From NCBI GenBank assembly GCA_937996655.1, contig CALKUK010000015.1, forward strand, positions 124,001 through 188,000: a stretch of 64,000 nt of DNA, given 5' to 3'. Positions 45,086-52,833 of this stretch are shown one piece after another; position 1 is the first letter of the stretch, and every line of letters begins with the position of its first letter. Source of the stretch: an uncultured Sphingomonadaceae bacterium. Its GTDB lineage: Bacteria; Pseudomonadota; Alphaproteobacteria; Sphingomonadales; Sphingomonadaceae. Under the pieces are notes generated by a model. That model was not told the DNA's origin. It did not search any database and saw nothing but the letters and a program-made list of their open reading frames with translations. A program made the translations under genes and the position numbers.

Positions 45086-45436
45086 CTAACGCCGCCGCCC
45101 GATCAGGAACACCAGAAAGCCGACCGTAAACAACGCATCGCCAGACAGGATGATGCCCGTTCCCGCAGGGGCCGTGCCCGCCAGCATAGACGGCATCAGC
45201 AGCGCGACGATGCCGAGCTTCCCCACGATCCCCGCCCACAACACCGGCCCAAAGCGCGCCGCATCCCGCCCGACCAGCGCATAGACAATCCCGAAGCACG
45301 CCACGAGCAGCCCGACGATCCGGTCATTGACGGGGGCAGCCGCATTGGCGAGCCCCGCGCCGCCGATGAGGAGGTTGTAGGCGGCGGCGGTGAAGAAGAA
45401 GGGGCGCCAGAGGGGGGAGGTTTGGGTGTCACTCAC
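45086..45436 (-). CDS. Small four-helix membrane protein
   Basis: This 116-residue protein has four hydrophobic segments (FFFTAAAYNLLIGGAGL, IVGLLVACFGIVYALVG, PVLWAGIVGKLGIVALL, ALFTVGFLVFLI) and a basic C-terminus (IGRRR). I recognise no named family. The GTG start overlaps the stop of the antitoxin gene (GTGA), so it is translationally coupled to the toxin-antitoxin pair. Confidence 0.65.
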   Translation of the reverse strand: MSDTQTSPLWRPFFFTAAAYNLLIGGAGLANAAAPVNDRIVGLLVACFGIVYALVGRDAARFGPVLWAGIVGKLGIVALLMPSMLAGTAPAGTGIILSGDALFTVGFLVFLIGRRR

Positions 45437-45738
45437 GCCGCCTGCTCCAGCCCGATCGCCTCACACTTCAGGCGAATGCCGAGGGCGGTCATAACCTTGA
45501 GCAGCGTTTCGAGCGTCGGGTTCCCGTTCTCCGACAGAGCGGTATACAGCGCCTGACGGTTCACGCCGGTCTTCTCCGCCAGTCTTGTCATCCCTTCCGA
45601 GCGGGCGACATCGCGCAAAACCGCCGTGATATAGGGCTGATGCCCACTTTCCAGCGCATCATTGAGCATGTCGATCACCGATTCCGGCGTGCGGATGTAC
45701 TTCGCCGCGTCAAAGGGGGTGGTCATCAGCTTTGCCAT
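45433..45738 (-). CDS. Antitoxin, HI1420 family (HigA-like XRE protein)
   Basis: This 101-residue protein has the N-terminal FDAAKYIRTPESVIDMLNDALESG typical of HI1420-like antidotes. A helix-turn-helix follows (GMTRLAEKTGVNRQALYTALSENGNPTLETLLKVMTALGIRL). It should neutralise the toxin encoded just upstream and repress the shared promoter. A perfect AAGGAGG lies six bases before ATG 45738, far stronger than anything before the toxin gene. Confidence 0.88.
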   Translation of the reverse strand: MAKLMTTPFDAAKYIRTPESVIDMLNDALESGHQPYITAVLRDVARSEGMTRLAEKTGVNRQALYTALSENGNPTLETLLKVMTALGIRLKCEAIGLEQAA

Positions 45739-45739
45739 C

Positions 45740-46030
45740 TTAAACCTCCTTGGCCATCGCCTTGGCCAGCCGAATTGCCTTGTCTTGATCCCGCTTTGCA
45801 CTGCCACACAGCAGGATGATGATCACATTCTCCCGCATCGTGTAATAGAGCCGATAGCCCGGCCCGTGGTCGATGCGCAGCTCACTCACGCCATCGCCCA
45901 GCGCCTTCCAGTCCCCAAGCAGACCAGATTCAACCCGCCGGATCCGCATAGCAATTCGCACCTGCGCCTTCTGATCCCTCAGCGCATCGAGCCATTGCTC
46001 AAAGATATCGGTCCGCTCAACGCGATACAT
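45740..46030 (-). CDS. Toxin, HI1419 family (RelE/ParE superfamily)
   Basis: This 96-residue basic protein has FEQWLDALRDQKAQVRIAMRIRRVESGLLGDWKALGDGVSELRIDHGPGYRLYYTMRENVIIILLCGSAKRDQDKAIRLA. This is the pattern of HI1419-type addiction-module killers, usually encoded before their antidote, as here. RelE relatives cleave mRNA on the ribosome. Its stop is one base from the antitoxin start. The ATG falls at the predicted transcription start, so the mRNA is apparently leaderless. Confidence 0.88.
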   Translation of the reverse strand: MYRVERTDIFEQWLDALRDQKAQVRIAMRIRRVESGLLGDWKALGDGVSELRIDHGPGYRLYYTMRENVIIILLCGSAKRDQDKAIRLAKAMAKEV

Positions 46031-46066
46031 TGTCGTTTATATACGACACGCGATAGGCTTGGTCAA
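46031..46066 (-). promoter_or_regulatory. Toxin-antitoxin promoter with overlapping palindromic operator
   Basis: On the minus strand the -35 is TTGACC (46066-46061), the spacer is 17 bases and the -10 is TATATA (46043-46038). The palindrome TGTCGT-6-ACGACA at 46031-46048 covers the -10. The toxin ATG begins seven bases after the -10. Confidence 0.8.
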
Positions 46067-46207
46067 GGTTGGCAGTTACCCAACACGCCGGCCCAAAGCG
46101 ATCTGCGTCCCACCCGACCATCGCAACGGGCGAGGATGCCGTCCAGACCGTTGCCTTTCAGGTTGAACATAAACGCCTCTCAAATTCCGGGAACACTATG
46201 CCCCCCC

Positions 46208-46534
46208 TCACCCCAACCTTACAGCCTCCGTCACCACCATCCCCCCATCCAGATTCCGCCACACCGTCACGCGCCAGCGGTGGCCGTTGCGCAGCTGGAG
46301 CGTGAGGCGAACATTCACCCCGGCGACAATCTGTTGCTCGGCCGTCAGGATGCGGCGCAGGCGGGGGCGTTTTTCCTTGAGATGCGGGAGAGAAAAGCGG
46401 GCGGCCTTGGTCGCCGCGTCCGGGTCTGCCGGATGCCAGCCGCCAGTAATGACGGGCGTGGGCGTGGGAGCCGCTATCACCCCGCCGAGCGGCGCGCAGA
46501 CGAGTGCTGCGCCCCAGATGATCCCGCCCGTCAT
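46208..46534 (-). CDS. Secreted cystatin-like protein
   Basis: This 108-residue protein has a signal peptide (MTGGIIWGAALVCAPLGGVIAA). The mature domain matches the cystatin outline: GGWHPADPDAATKAARF (N-terminal glycine), a helix, then LTAEQQIVAGVNVRLTLQLRNG with the QxVxG-type loop (QQIVAG), and a C-terminal HRWRVTVWRNLDGGMVVTEAV strand. Cystatins inhibit papain-like cysteine proteases. Bacterial homologues exist but are little studied. The ATG overlaps the stop of the gene upstream (ATGA). Confidence 0.7.
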   Translation of the reverse strand: MTGGIIWGAALVCAPLGGVIAAPTPTPVITGGWHPADPDAATKAARFSLPHLKEKRPRLRRILTAEQQIVAGVNVRLTLQLRNGHRWRVTVWRNLDGGMVVTEAVRLG

Positions 46535-47361
46535 ACAAAACCCTCCACCATCTTGGCCGCGCGATATCCTGTCCCGATCCAGGGCCACAGGAGCCGCACC
46601 AGGCCTTTCTTCCACAAGGGGGCGTGGAACGTCACCGGCTGTTTTCCAAAATGGATGACCTCTGGCCCCGGAGGCAGCGCGCGGGGGGAGACGACACGCA
46701 CCGAGAAGGGGTTGCGCGGCATCGGGCTGTAGGGTGCCACGCCTGCATTGCGGCTGAGGATCGTCACGCCGCCGCCCGCCGGGGCCGTGACAGCGACTTC
46801 AAACGCAAATGGCGCGCGGCCGAGGGCAAAGCCCGCTCCATTCACCAGCACGTCAAAACCATAAGTGGCGACAAGCGTGCCCGCCGCGCTCCAGACAAGG
46901 GTCGGTTGGCCAATGCCGGTGCCTTCCACCACCACGCTATAATCATAGAGGGCGATCTGGTCTGGCGGCACGCCATTTGCGACTTCGGTGGCCAGAAACG
47001 CATCGAACAGCGGACAGGCGCAGTTGGCGCGGTTGACGCCTGCAACGCTATGTTCGTTAAAACGCACGGTGCGCGCGCCTGTCGTCATGTCATAAATGGC
47101 GATGTTGTAATCCACGAAATCGGTGCCGATCTGTGCGGACCAGATGGCGACATGGGCGTTATCCGGCGCAACGGCGATGGCCCGATAGGTTTCCGGGACC
47201 ACCCCTCCCCCCGGGAGCGCGCCCGGCACCTCATCCATCCGGGTGATGATCCGCGCCATTGGCCCACCAAAGGGCAAAGACCCTTCAAAATTGGCGAGCA
47301 TCAGGCGTTCTGCACCGGTGGTGGTGCGTTCAACAAAGGCAAAGCGGCGCTGTCTGGACAT
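46531..47361 (-). CDS. Hypothetical protein with beta-propeller-like features
   Basis: This 276-residue protein has no signal peptide. The middle contains strand-rich motifs such as YRAIAVAPDNAHVAIWSA and YNIAIYDMTTGARTV, which look like blade repeats, and FALGRAPFAFEVAV. The C-terminus is basic and hydrophobic (WKKGLVRLLWPWIGTGYRAA). I do not recognise a family. It overlaps the cystatin-like gene by four bases, so the two form an operon. The ATG has GGAAG upstream. Confidence 0.6.
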   Translation of the reverse strand: MSRQRRFAFVERTTTGAERLMLANFEGSLPFGGPMARIITRMDEVPGALPGGGVVPETYRAIAVAPDNAHVAIWSAQIGTDFVDYNIAIYDMTTGARTVRFNEHSVAGVNRANCACPLFDAFLATEVANGVPPDQIALYDYSVVVEGTGIGQPTLVWSAAGTLVATYGFDVLVNGAGFALGRAPFAFEVAVTAPAGGGVTILSRNAGVAPYSPMPRNPFSVRVVSPRALPPGPEVIHFGKQPVTFHAPLWKKGLVRLLWPWIGTGYRAAKMVEGFV

Positions 47362-47448
47362 GGCACATCTTCCTCAAGACAAATGGCGCGACCGTCTGCT
47401 TTTGCGGAGGAGTTTAGCGGGTCATGGCTTGGGGGCAAGCGCGCTGGA

Positions 47449-47901
47449 TCAGGTGCTCTGCGGTGTCTTAAACTCGGCGCAGCGATCCTTATTGATGCGG
47501 AAGGCGAGCGCGGTGCCGCCGCCGGGCATTTCATAGCGGATGGACAGGGTGATGCCGTTCCGCTCCAGCTCATTGCCGTCGTACAGGCCGCAAATGCCCT
47601 TCACCATTTTCTGCTTATCGCTGGAGGAGGAGGAGATATTCTCTCCGCCCTCGCGGACATCGACGGTGATTTCCACCAGCCGCGCATCGGGATCATAGCT
47701 GCGGTCCCGCATATAGGCATAGATCTGCGCCGGGCCGCCGCGGGGCAGCGTCTTTTCCAGCCCGTCATACAAGCCCTTTGACGTCGCATCGAGATAGGCG
47801 ATCCGCTCTTCGCGGGTGGCCTTGTCATAATCAAAGGGCGGCGCGCAGCCTGTTGCCGCAAGCACTGGTAATGTGGCGATAAAGATGCAAAGCCTGTTCA
47901 T
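47449..47901 (-). CDS. Putative lipoprotein
   Basis: This 150-residue protein has a signal ending in LAATGC, a lipobox, then a charged helix (KATREERIAYLDATSKGLYDGLEKTLPRGG) and a beta domain (LVEITVDVREGGENISSSSSDKQKMVKGIC, LSIRYEMPGGG) ending in a cysteine pair region. I recognise no named family. It is a single gene; a palindrome 95 bases upstream separates it from thiC. Confidence 0.6.
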   Translation of the reverse strand: MNRLCIFIATLPVLAATGCAPPFDYDKATREERIAYLDATSKGLYDGLEKTLPRGGPAQIYAYMRDRSYDPDARLVEITVDVREGGENISSSSSDKQKMVKGICGLYDGNELERNGITLSIRYEMPGGGTALAFRINKDRCAEFKTPQST

Positions 47902-47995
47902 CCCATGTCCCCTTTTCCAGCAGCCAAGGCCGCCGCACCGGCACAGGGCCTAGCAGAAAAGGGTTAACGGGGTGGTTTGGCGCGGGTGGGAACGC

Positions 47996-48015
47996 CCCTC
48001 CCCTGCAGGGGAGGG
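47996..48015. repeat. Solo CCCTCCCC/GGGGAGGG palindrome
   Basis: This is a perfect 20-bp palindrome, CCCTCCCCTG and its complement. It matches the outer palindrome of the REP-like units around the DUF559 gene and lies just past the thiC stop. Confidence 0.6.
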
Positions 48016-48027
48016 ACTTAGATCCGA

Positions 48028-49887
48028 TCAATCGTGTTCGCGGTCGCCCTGGCCCAAATAGAGTTCACGGCCGGTCTCGTCATAGACCTTGCTCATCTCC
48101 GCCATGCCCTTTTCGGCCTCTTCCGCCGCGACGAAGCTTTCCGCGCTTTGGTTTTGAAGCTTGGCAAAGTCACGGACTTCCTGGCTGATCTTCATCGAGC
48201 AGAATTTCGGCCCGCACATGGAGCAGAAGTGCGCGGTCTTGGCGCCTTCGGCAGGCAGGGTCTGGTCGTGATATTGCTCAGCGGTTTCGGGGTCGAGGGC
48301 GAGGTTGAACTGGTCGCGCCAGCGGAACTCAAACCGCGCACGGGACAGTGCATCATCGCGGACCTTGGCGGCGGGGTGGCCCTTGGCGAGGTCAGCCGCG
48401 TGCGCTGCAAGCTTATACGTCACCACGCCGACCTTCACGTCGTCACGATCCGGCAGGCCCAGATGTTCCTTCGGCGTGACGTAGCAAAGCATCGCCGTGC
48501 CGAACCAGCCGATCATCGCCGCGCCGATGCCGCTGGTGATGTGGTCATAGCCCGGCGCGATGTCCGTCACCAATGGTCCAAGCGTGTAGAAGGGTGCTTC
48601 GCCGCACACCTCCAGCTGCTTGTCCATATTCTCCTTGATCTTGTGCATCGGTACATGGCCGGGGCCTTCGATCATGACCTGCACATCCTGTTCCCAGGCG
48701 CGCTTGGTGAGTTCACCCAAGGTGTAGAGTTCGGCAAACTGCGCTTCGTCATTCGCGTCGGCAATCGATCCGGGACGCAGGCCATCGCCCAGCGAATAGG
48801 CGACGTCATACGCCTTCATGATCTCGGTGATCTCGTCAAAGCGTTCGTAGAGGAAGCTTTCCTTGTGATGGGCAAGGCACCATTTCGCCATGATCGATCC
48901 GCCGCGTGAGACGATGCCCGTCACGCGCTTGGCCGCCAGCGGCACGTACGGCAGGCGCACGCCCGCATGGATGGTGAAGTAATCGACGCCCTGTTCGGCT
49001 TGCTCGATCAGGGTATCGCGGAACACTTCCCAGTTCAGGTCTTCAGCAACGCCGCCAACCTTTTCCAGCGCCTGATAAATCGGCACCGTGCCGATGGGGA
49101 CGGGGCTGTTGCGGATGATCCATTCACGCGTGTCATGAATGTTGCGGCCGGTGGACAGGTCCATCACGGTGTCTGCACCCCAACGGATCGACCAGACCAT
49201 CTTGTCGACCTCTGTCGCAACGTCCGACGCGACGGCGGAGTTGCCGATATTGGCGTTGATCTTCACGAGGAAGTTGCGGCCAATCGCCATCGGCTCGGAT
49301 TCGGGGTGGTTGATGTTGCTGGGGATGATCGCCCGGCCGCGCGCGACTTCTTCGCGCACGAATTCCGGCGTGATGTAATCGGGGATGGCCGCGCCAAAGC
49401 TTTCGCCGTCGCGGATATATTCGGCGAGACGGGCGCGGCCGAGGTTCTCGCGCTCTGCCACATATTCCATTTCCGGCGTGATGATGCCACGCCGTGCATA
49501 GTGCATCTGGCTCACGTTCATGCCGGGCTTTGCGCGCAGCACTGTCTTGCGGACATTGGGGAAGGGCGCGACGCCGCCGGAACGATCGGGGCCGAGCTGG
49601 CCGTTATCCTCAGGCTTCACCTCACGCTGGGTAACGTCCTCCACATCGCCGCGACCCCGGATCCACTCACGCCGGACTTCGGGCAGGCCGGCGGCAATGT
49701 CGATGACGGCGGCGGGATCCGTATAAGGGCCAGACGTGTCATAGACGCGCACCGGCACCTCACCGCTCGACGGCTCCAGATGGATTTCGCGCATGGCGAC
49801 CTTCAGCGGGCCGACATGGATTTTCTTCGACCCGCGAATAGGGCCGGTCGTCACGCCGATTTCGGTACGGGCTGAAATGTCTGCCAT
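48028..49887 (-). CDS. thiC: Phosphomethylpyrimidine synthase
   Basis: This 619-residue radical-SAM enzyme converts aminoimidazole ribotide to HMP phosphate in thiamin synthesis. It has YARRGIITPEMEYVAERE, NINHPESEPMAIGRNFLVKINANIGNSA, IEGPGHVPMHKI and the C-terminal cluster motif CSMCGPKFCSM. The translation start (ATG 49887) has GAGGAG, enclosed by a hairpin that can hide it. A TPP riboswitch precedes it. Confidence 0.97.
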   Translation of the reverse strand: MADISARTEIGVTTGPIRGSKKIHVGPLKVAMREIHLEPSSGEVPVRVYDTSGPYTDPAAVIDIAAGLPEVRREWIRGRGDVEDVTQREVKPEDNGQLGPDRSGGVAPFPNVRKTVLRAKPGMNVSQMHYARRGIITPEMEYVAERENLGRARLAEYIRDGESFGAAIPDYITPEFVREEVARGRAIIPSNINHPESEPMAIGRNFLVKINANIGNSAVASDVATEVDKMVWSIRWGADTVMDLSTGRNIHDTREWIIRNSPVPIGTVPIYQALEKVGGVAEDLNWEVFRDTLIEQAEQGVDYFTIHAGVRLPYVPLAAKRVTGIVSRGGSIMAKWCLAHHKESFLYERFDEITEIMKAYDVAYSLGDGLRPGSIADANDEAQFAELYTLGELTKRAWEQDVQVMIEGPGHVPMHKIKENMDKQLEVCGEAPFYTLGPLVTDIAPGYDHITSGIGAAMIGWFGTAMLCYVTPKEHLGLPDRDDVKVGVVTYKLAAHAADLAKGHPAAKVRDDALSRARFEFRWRDQFNLALDPETAEQYHDQTLPAEGAKTAHFCSMCGPKFCSMKISQEVRDFAKLQNQSAESFVAAEEAEKGMAEMSKVYDETGRELYLGQGDREHD

Positions 49888-49894
49888 CAGATGC

Positions 49895-50040
49895 GCTCCT
49901 CAAATGTCTCATCAGGAGCAGTCAGAAGCTTTGGCGTTGCACCAAAACTGCCCGCTCCCTCCGCCCGCGTCAACGGGATCAGGTTCAACGGGTCGCTGGG
50001 CGTTACACCAGCCTCTCAGTCACACGACTCCCCGGGGTTG
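49895..50040 (-). promoter_or_regulatory. TPP riboswitch (THI element) with SD-sequestering hairpin
   Basis: On the minus strand the core has CGGGGAGTC, CTGAGAGG, ACCCGTTGAACCTGATC and CGGAGGGAGCGG, all signatures of thiamin-pyrophosphate aptamers. It is about 90 bases long. Downstream, GCTCCT (49914-49919) can pair with AGGAGC (49895-49900), covering the Shine-Dalgarno of thiC. GGGAGC at the aptamer end can pair with GCTCC instead, giving a translational switch. The 330-base gap 49888-50217 thus holds this element and the leader of the next gene. Confidence 0.93.
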
Positions 50041-50173
50041 AAGAGAACCTTAGCGGCCCCCTGTGCGAAGCGGAAGGCGCAAACGTATGATCATGCTGAA
50101 TTCCCTGACTTTACCGGGGCCAACATATTGGCGGACCCACCCTAAAGAGTGGCGACGCGATGCCGTTCTACAC

Positions 50174-50204
50174 TTGATGCAGGCACGGGCCTGTACAGCA
50201 TCAA
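50174..50204 (+). promoter_or_regulatory. Bulged inverted repeat directly before the H-NOX ribosome site
   Basis: TTGATG-CAGGC-ACGG-GCCTG-TACAG-CATCAA folds with outer arms TTGATG/CATCAA and inner arms CAGGC/GCCTG, with a 5-base bulge. GGTGGGG follows at once. It may be an operator or a leader hairpin. Confidence 0.45.
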
Positions 50205-50217
50205 CGGTGGGGTCGAT

Positions 50218-50754
50218 GTGAAGGGTCTGATGTTCAACGTGCTCGAAGAGGTCATTACCGACGCTTACGGGCCAGAGGCTTGGGATAGCCTGATCTGCAT
50301 GGCGGGCGCCGAGGGCGCCTATTCATCGCTGGGCACCTATCCCGATAGCGAGTTTCACGCTCTCGCCGCGGCGACTGCGACGCTGACCGGTCAGGCGCCG
50401 GCAGACGTTCTGCAGGCCTTTGGCCAATCGGCCTTGCCGATCATGGTCAAGCGCTTTCCTCTGTTTCTGGAAGGGGTGGACGATACGCGCACCTTCCTCC
50501 TGTCGCTCAATTCCGTGATCCACCCCGAAATCCGCAAGGTCTTCATCGGCACCGGCTGCCCGCATTTCAAATATGGGGTGGGCGATGACGTGGTGCAGAT
50601 CACCTATCATTCCCGCCGGCGCTTCTGCGACATTGCGCAGGGCCTCGCCCGCGGTGCGCTGGCGCATTTCGGCGAAACGGCAGAGGTGTCGCACCCCGAA
50701 TGTATGCATGAGGGGGCCGAGGCCTGCCGCCTCGACATCAGGTGGGCGGCATGA
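50218..50754 (+). CDS. H-NOX (heme nitric-oxide/oxygen-binding) sensor protein
   Basis: This 178-residue protein has the proximal heme ligand H102 in LNSVIHPEIRKVF and the porphyrin-carboxylate Y130-x-S132-x-R134 motif. C137, H159, C162 and C170 match the zinc-site residues of bacterial H-NOX proteins. GTG 50218 gives the standard start VKGLMFN; the longer frame is not needed. H-NOX proteins bind NO and control a neighbouring kinase or cyclic-di-GMP enzyme. The next gene overlaps by four bases (ATGA), marking the GGDEF-EAL protein as the likely partner. Confidence 0.92.
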   Translation: MKGLMFNVLEEVITDAYGPEAWDSLICMAGAEGAYSSLGTYPDSEFHALAAATATLTGQAPADVLQAFGQSALPIMVKRFPLFLEGVDDTRTFLLSLNSVIHPEIRKVFIGTGCPHFKYGVGDDVVQITYHSRRRFCDIAQGLARGALAHFGETAEVSHPECMHEGAEACRLDIRWAA

Positions 50755-52805
50755 ACCAACTTGGCAAAAATGCCAGCTGGCCTTTTCCCGAAAGCCCGGC
50801 GGACGAACGCATCGCCCAGTTGGAGCGCCGGCTGGAGCGGGAACGCCGTGCCCGGCAGGAAGCCGAACGCTTGGCCGAGAGCGGGCTACGCGATCTGTAT
50901 GTGAGCCGGGCCCGCATTGAGCTGCTCAACGGAATCTCCGTGCGCGCCAATGAATCGGATGATCCGATGGAGGTGCTGCGCCTTGCCGTGCGCGAAATCT
51001 GCACGACGCTGGGCTTTCCCTTCGGCAATGTTCTGATTGCGGATCCCGACATCCCCGGTGCCATGCGCGCGGCGGGCATTAGCTTTGCCCGGACGTGTGA
51101 TAGCGCCCAGCCGTTCATCAAAGCATCGCAGGACACCGCCCTGCCCGCGCCGGAAAGTCATGCAGAGCAGCCGTTGATGCAGCAGGTGCCGGTCTGGACG
51201 CCGCATATCGACACGATGGAGGGTTTTGACCGCGCCCGCGCCGCGCGCATTGCCAGTTTCAAATCCATGCTCACCGTCCCCGTACTCAGCGGGCGCGATG
51301 TGGAGGCGGTGCTTGAATTTTTCTCGATGGACCTGCGGGAGCCGGAGCTGGAACTGCTCGATGTGCTCCTCCAGGCGGGGCTTCAGATTGGCGGCGTCTT
51401 CCGCCGTCGCCACCATGCCGACCGGTTGCGGGAAAGCGCGTTGACAGATCCGTTGACCGGCCTGCCAAACCGCGCCGCCTTTGCCCAGAATATTGAACGC
51501 TGTTTCCAGCAGCGGCGCGAGGCCGACGAACCCGCCCCCTCACTGATCTTCATCGATTTGGATGGGTTCAAGCTGGTCAACGACACGCTGGGCCATCAGG
51601 CGGGCGACCAACTGCTGGTCGACATGGCGGATAAGCTGCGCACGCTTGTCAAAAATGCCAACGCCTTTGAGGATGAAAATCCGGCCGCCTGCAATGTGCA
51701 GCTTGCCCGACTGGCGGGCGATGAATTCACGCTGATTGTCGATGGGCCGGACCGCGCCGAACTTGCTGAACGCTTTGCAGCTGAAATCCACCATTCGCTG
51801 CGCCAGCCGCAATGGATGGACAACAACCCTGTGCGCGTCACAGCCAGCATCGGCATCGCGCATGATGATGGGAATTACACGACCGTCAGTGACATGCTGC
51901 GCGATGCCGATTTGGCGATGTATGAGGCCAAGTCGCTGGGGTCTGAACGCACTGTCGTGTTCGATCAGAAAATGCGCAACAATGTCCAATCCCGCCTGAC
52001 GCTGGTGAATGATCTGCGCACTGCCTGTGAAAATGGCGATTTCATTCTGCATTATCAGCCGATCCTCGCGCTCGACACAGAACAGCTGGTCGGGTTTGAA
52101 GCGCTCGTCCGTTGGCAGCGGGGCGACGTCATCGTGCCGCCGTCAGAATTCATCGCCGCCGCCGAAGAAAGCGGCGTCATCACCCTGCTCGGCCAATGGG
52201 TGATGCGCGAAGCCTGCAAAACGGCGGTGCGCTGGCATAACCTTGCGCCGGATCGCGAACCGCCACTGCGCATCAGCATCAACGTCGCCCCGCGCCAGTT
52301 CCTCCAGCCGACCTTTGTGCAGCAGGTGCGCGAAATCTTGGCAGAAACCGGGGCTGATCCGCGCTGGATCGGGTTTGAGATTACCGAAGGCGCCGCCATC
52401 ACCAAGCCGCACCACACGGCCCGCGTGCTGGAAGAACTCCGCGCACTCAACATTCAGGTTGGGCTTGACGATTTCGGCACCGGCTATTCGTCGCTCAGCC
52501 GCCTGCAGACCATTCCCATCGACAACATCAAGATCGACCAGAGCTTCGTGCGCACCCAGACGCGCAGCAATGCGCAGTGGAGCGTGGTGAAGGCCATGCT
52601 CGACCTTGCCCATGCCCTGCAACTGCGCGTCGTGGTGGAGGGTCTTGAAACCGAATTTCAGCGCGAAGAGTTGACGGCCTTTGGCTGCGAATATGGCCAG
52701 GGCTATCTGTTCAGCAAACCCCTGACAGAAGCAGATGCGGCCGCGTTGATCGTGGAACAGCCGGAAGGGCCGTTCCGCCACATGGAGCGGTTGATCAGCG
52801 GATAG
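50751..52805 (+). CDS. Coiled-coil-GAF-GGDEF-EAL protein, probable H-NOX partner
   Basis: The protein has 684 residues. An N-terminal coiled coil runs over about 20-60 (RIAQLERRLERERRARQEAERLAE). It is followed by a GAF-like region (about 65-225), GGDEF (LAGDEF, the first Gly replaced by Ala) and EAL (GFEALVRWQRGD, DDFGTGYSSLSRL, KIDQSFVR intact). The altered LAGDEF leaves diguanylate cyclase activity open; the EAL phosphodiesterase looks complete. The ATG overlaps the H-NOX stop. The GAF and coiled coil may receive the H-NOX signal. No membrane segment is seen. Confidence 0.9.
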   Translation: MNQLGKNASWPFPESPADERIAQLERRLERERRARQEAERLAESGLRDLYVSRARIELLNGISVRANESDDPMEVLRLAVREICTTLGFPFGNVLIADPDIPGAMRAAGISFARTCDSAQPFIKASQDTALPAPESHAEQPLMQQVPVWTPHIDTMEGFDRARAARIASFKSMLTVPVLSGRDVEAVLEFFSMDLREPELELLDVLLQAGLQIGGVFRRRHHADRLRESALTDPLTGLPNRAAFAQNIERCFQQRREADEPAPSLIFIDLDGFKLVNDTLGHQAGDQLLVDMADKLRTLVKNANAFEDENPAACNVQLARLAGDEFTLIVDGPDRAELAERFAAEIHHSLRQPQWMDNNPVRVTASIGIAHDDGNYTTVSDMLRDADLAMYEAKSLGSERTVVFDQKMRNNVQSRLTLVNDLRTACENGDFILHYQPILALDTEQLVGFEALVRWQRGDVIVPPSEFIAAAEESGVITLLGQWVMREACKTAVRWHNLAPDREPPLRISINVAPRQFLQPTFVQQVREILAETGADPRWIGFEITEGAAITKPHHTARVLEELRALNIQVGLDDFGTGYSSLSRLQTIPIDNIKIDQSFVRTQTRSNAQWSVVKAMLDLAHALQLRVVVEGLETEFQREELTAFGCEYGQGYLFSKPLTEADAAALIVEQPEGPFRHMERLISG

Positions 52806-52833
52806 TGCCCCGCGCCGTCCCGCTGCAAAAGCG

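Noticed and set aside
50174..50204. FNR/Dnr box (TTGAT...ATCAA) before H-NOX
   Set aside because: The arms are separated by 21 bases, not four, so it cannot be a standard FNR-type site; it is kept only as a bulged inverted repeat.
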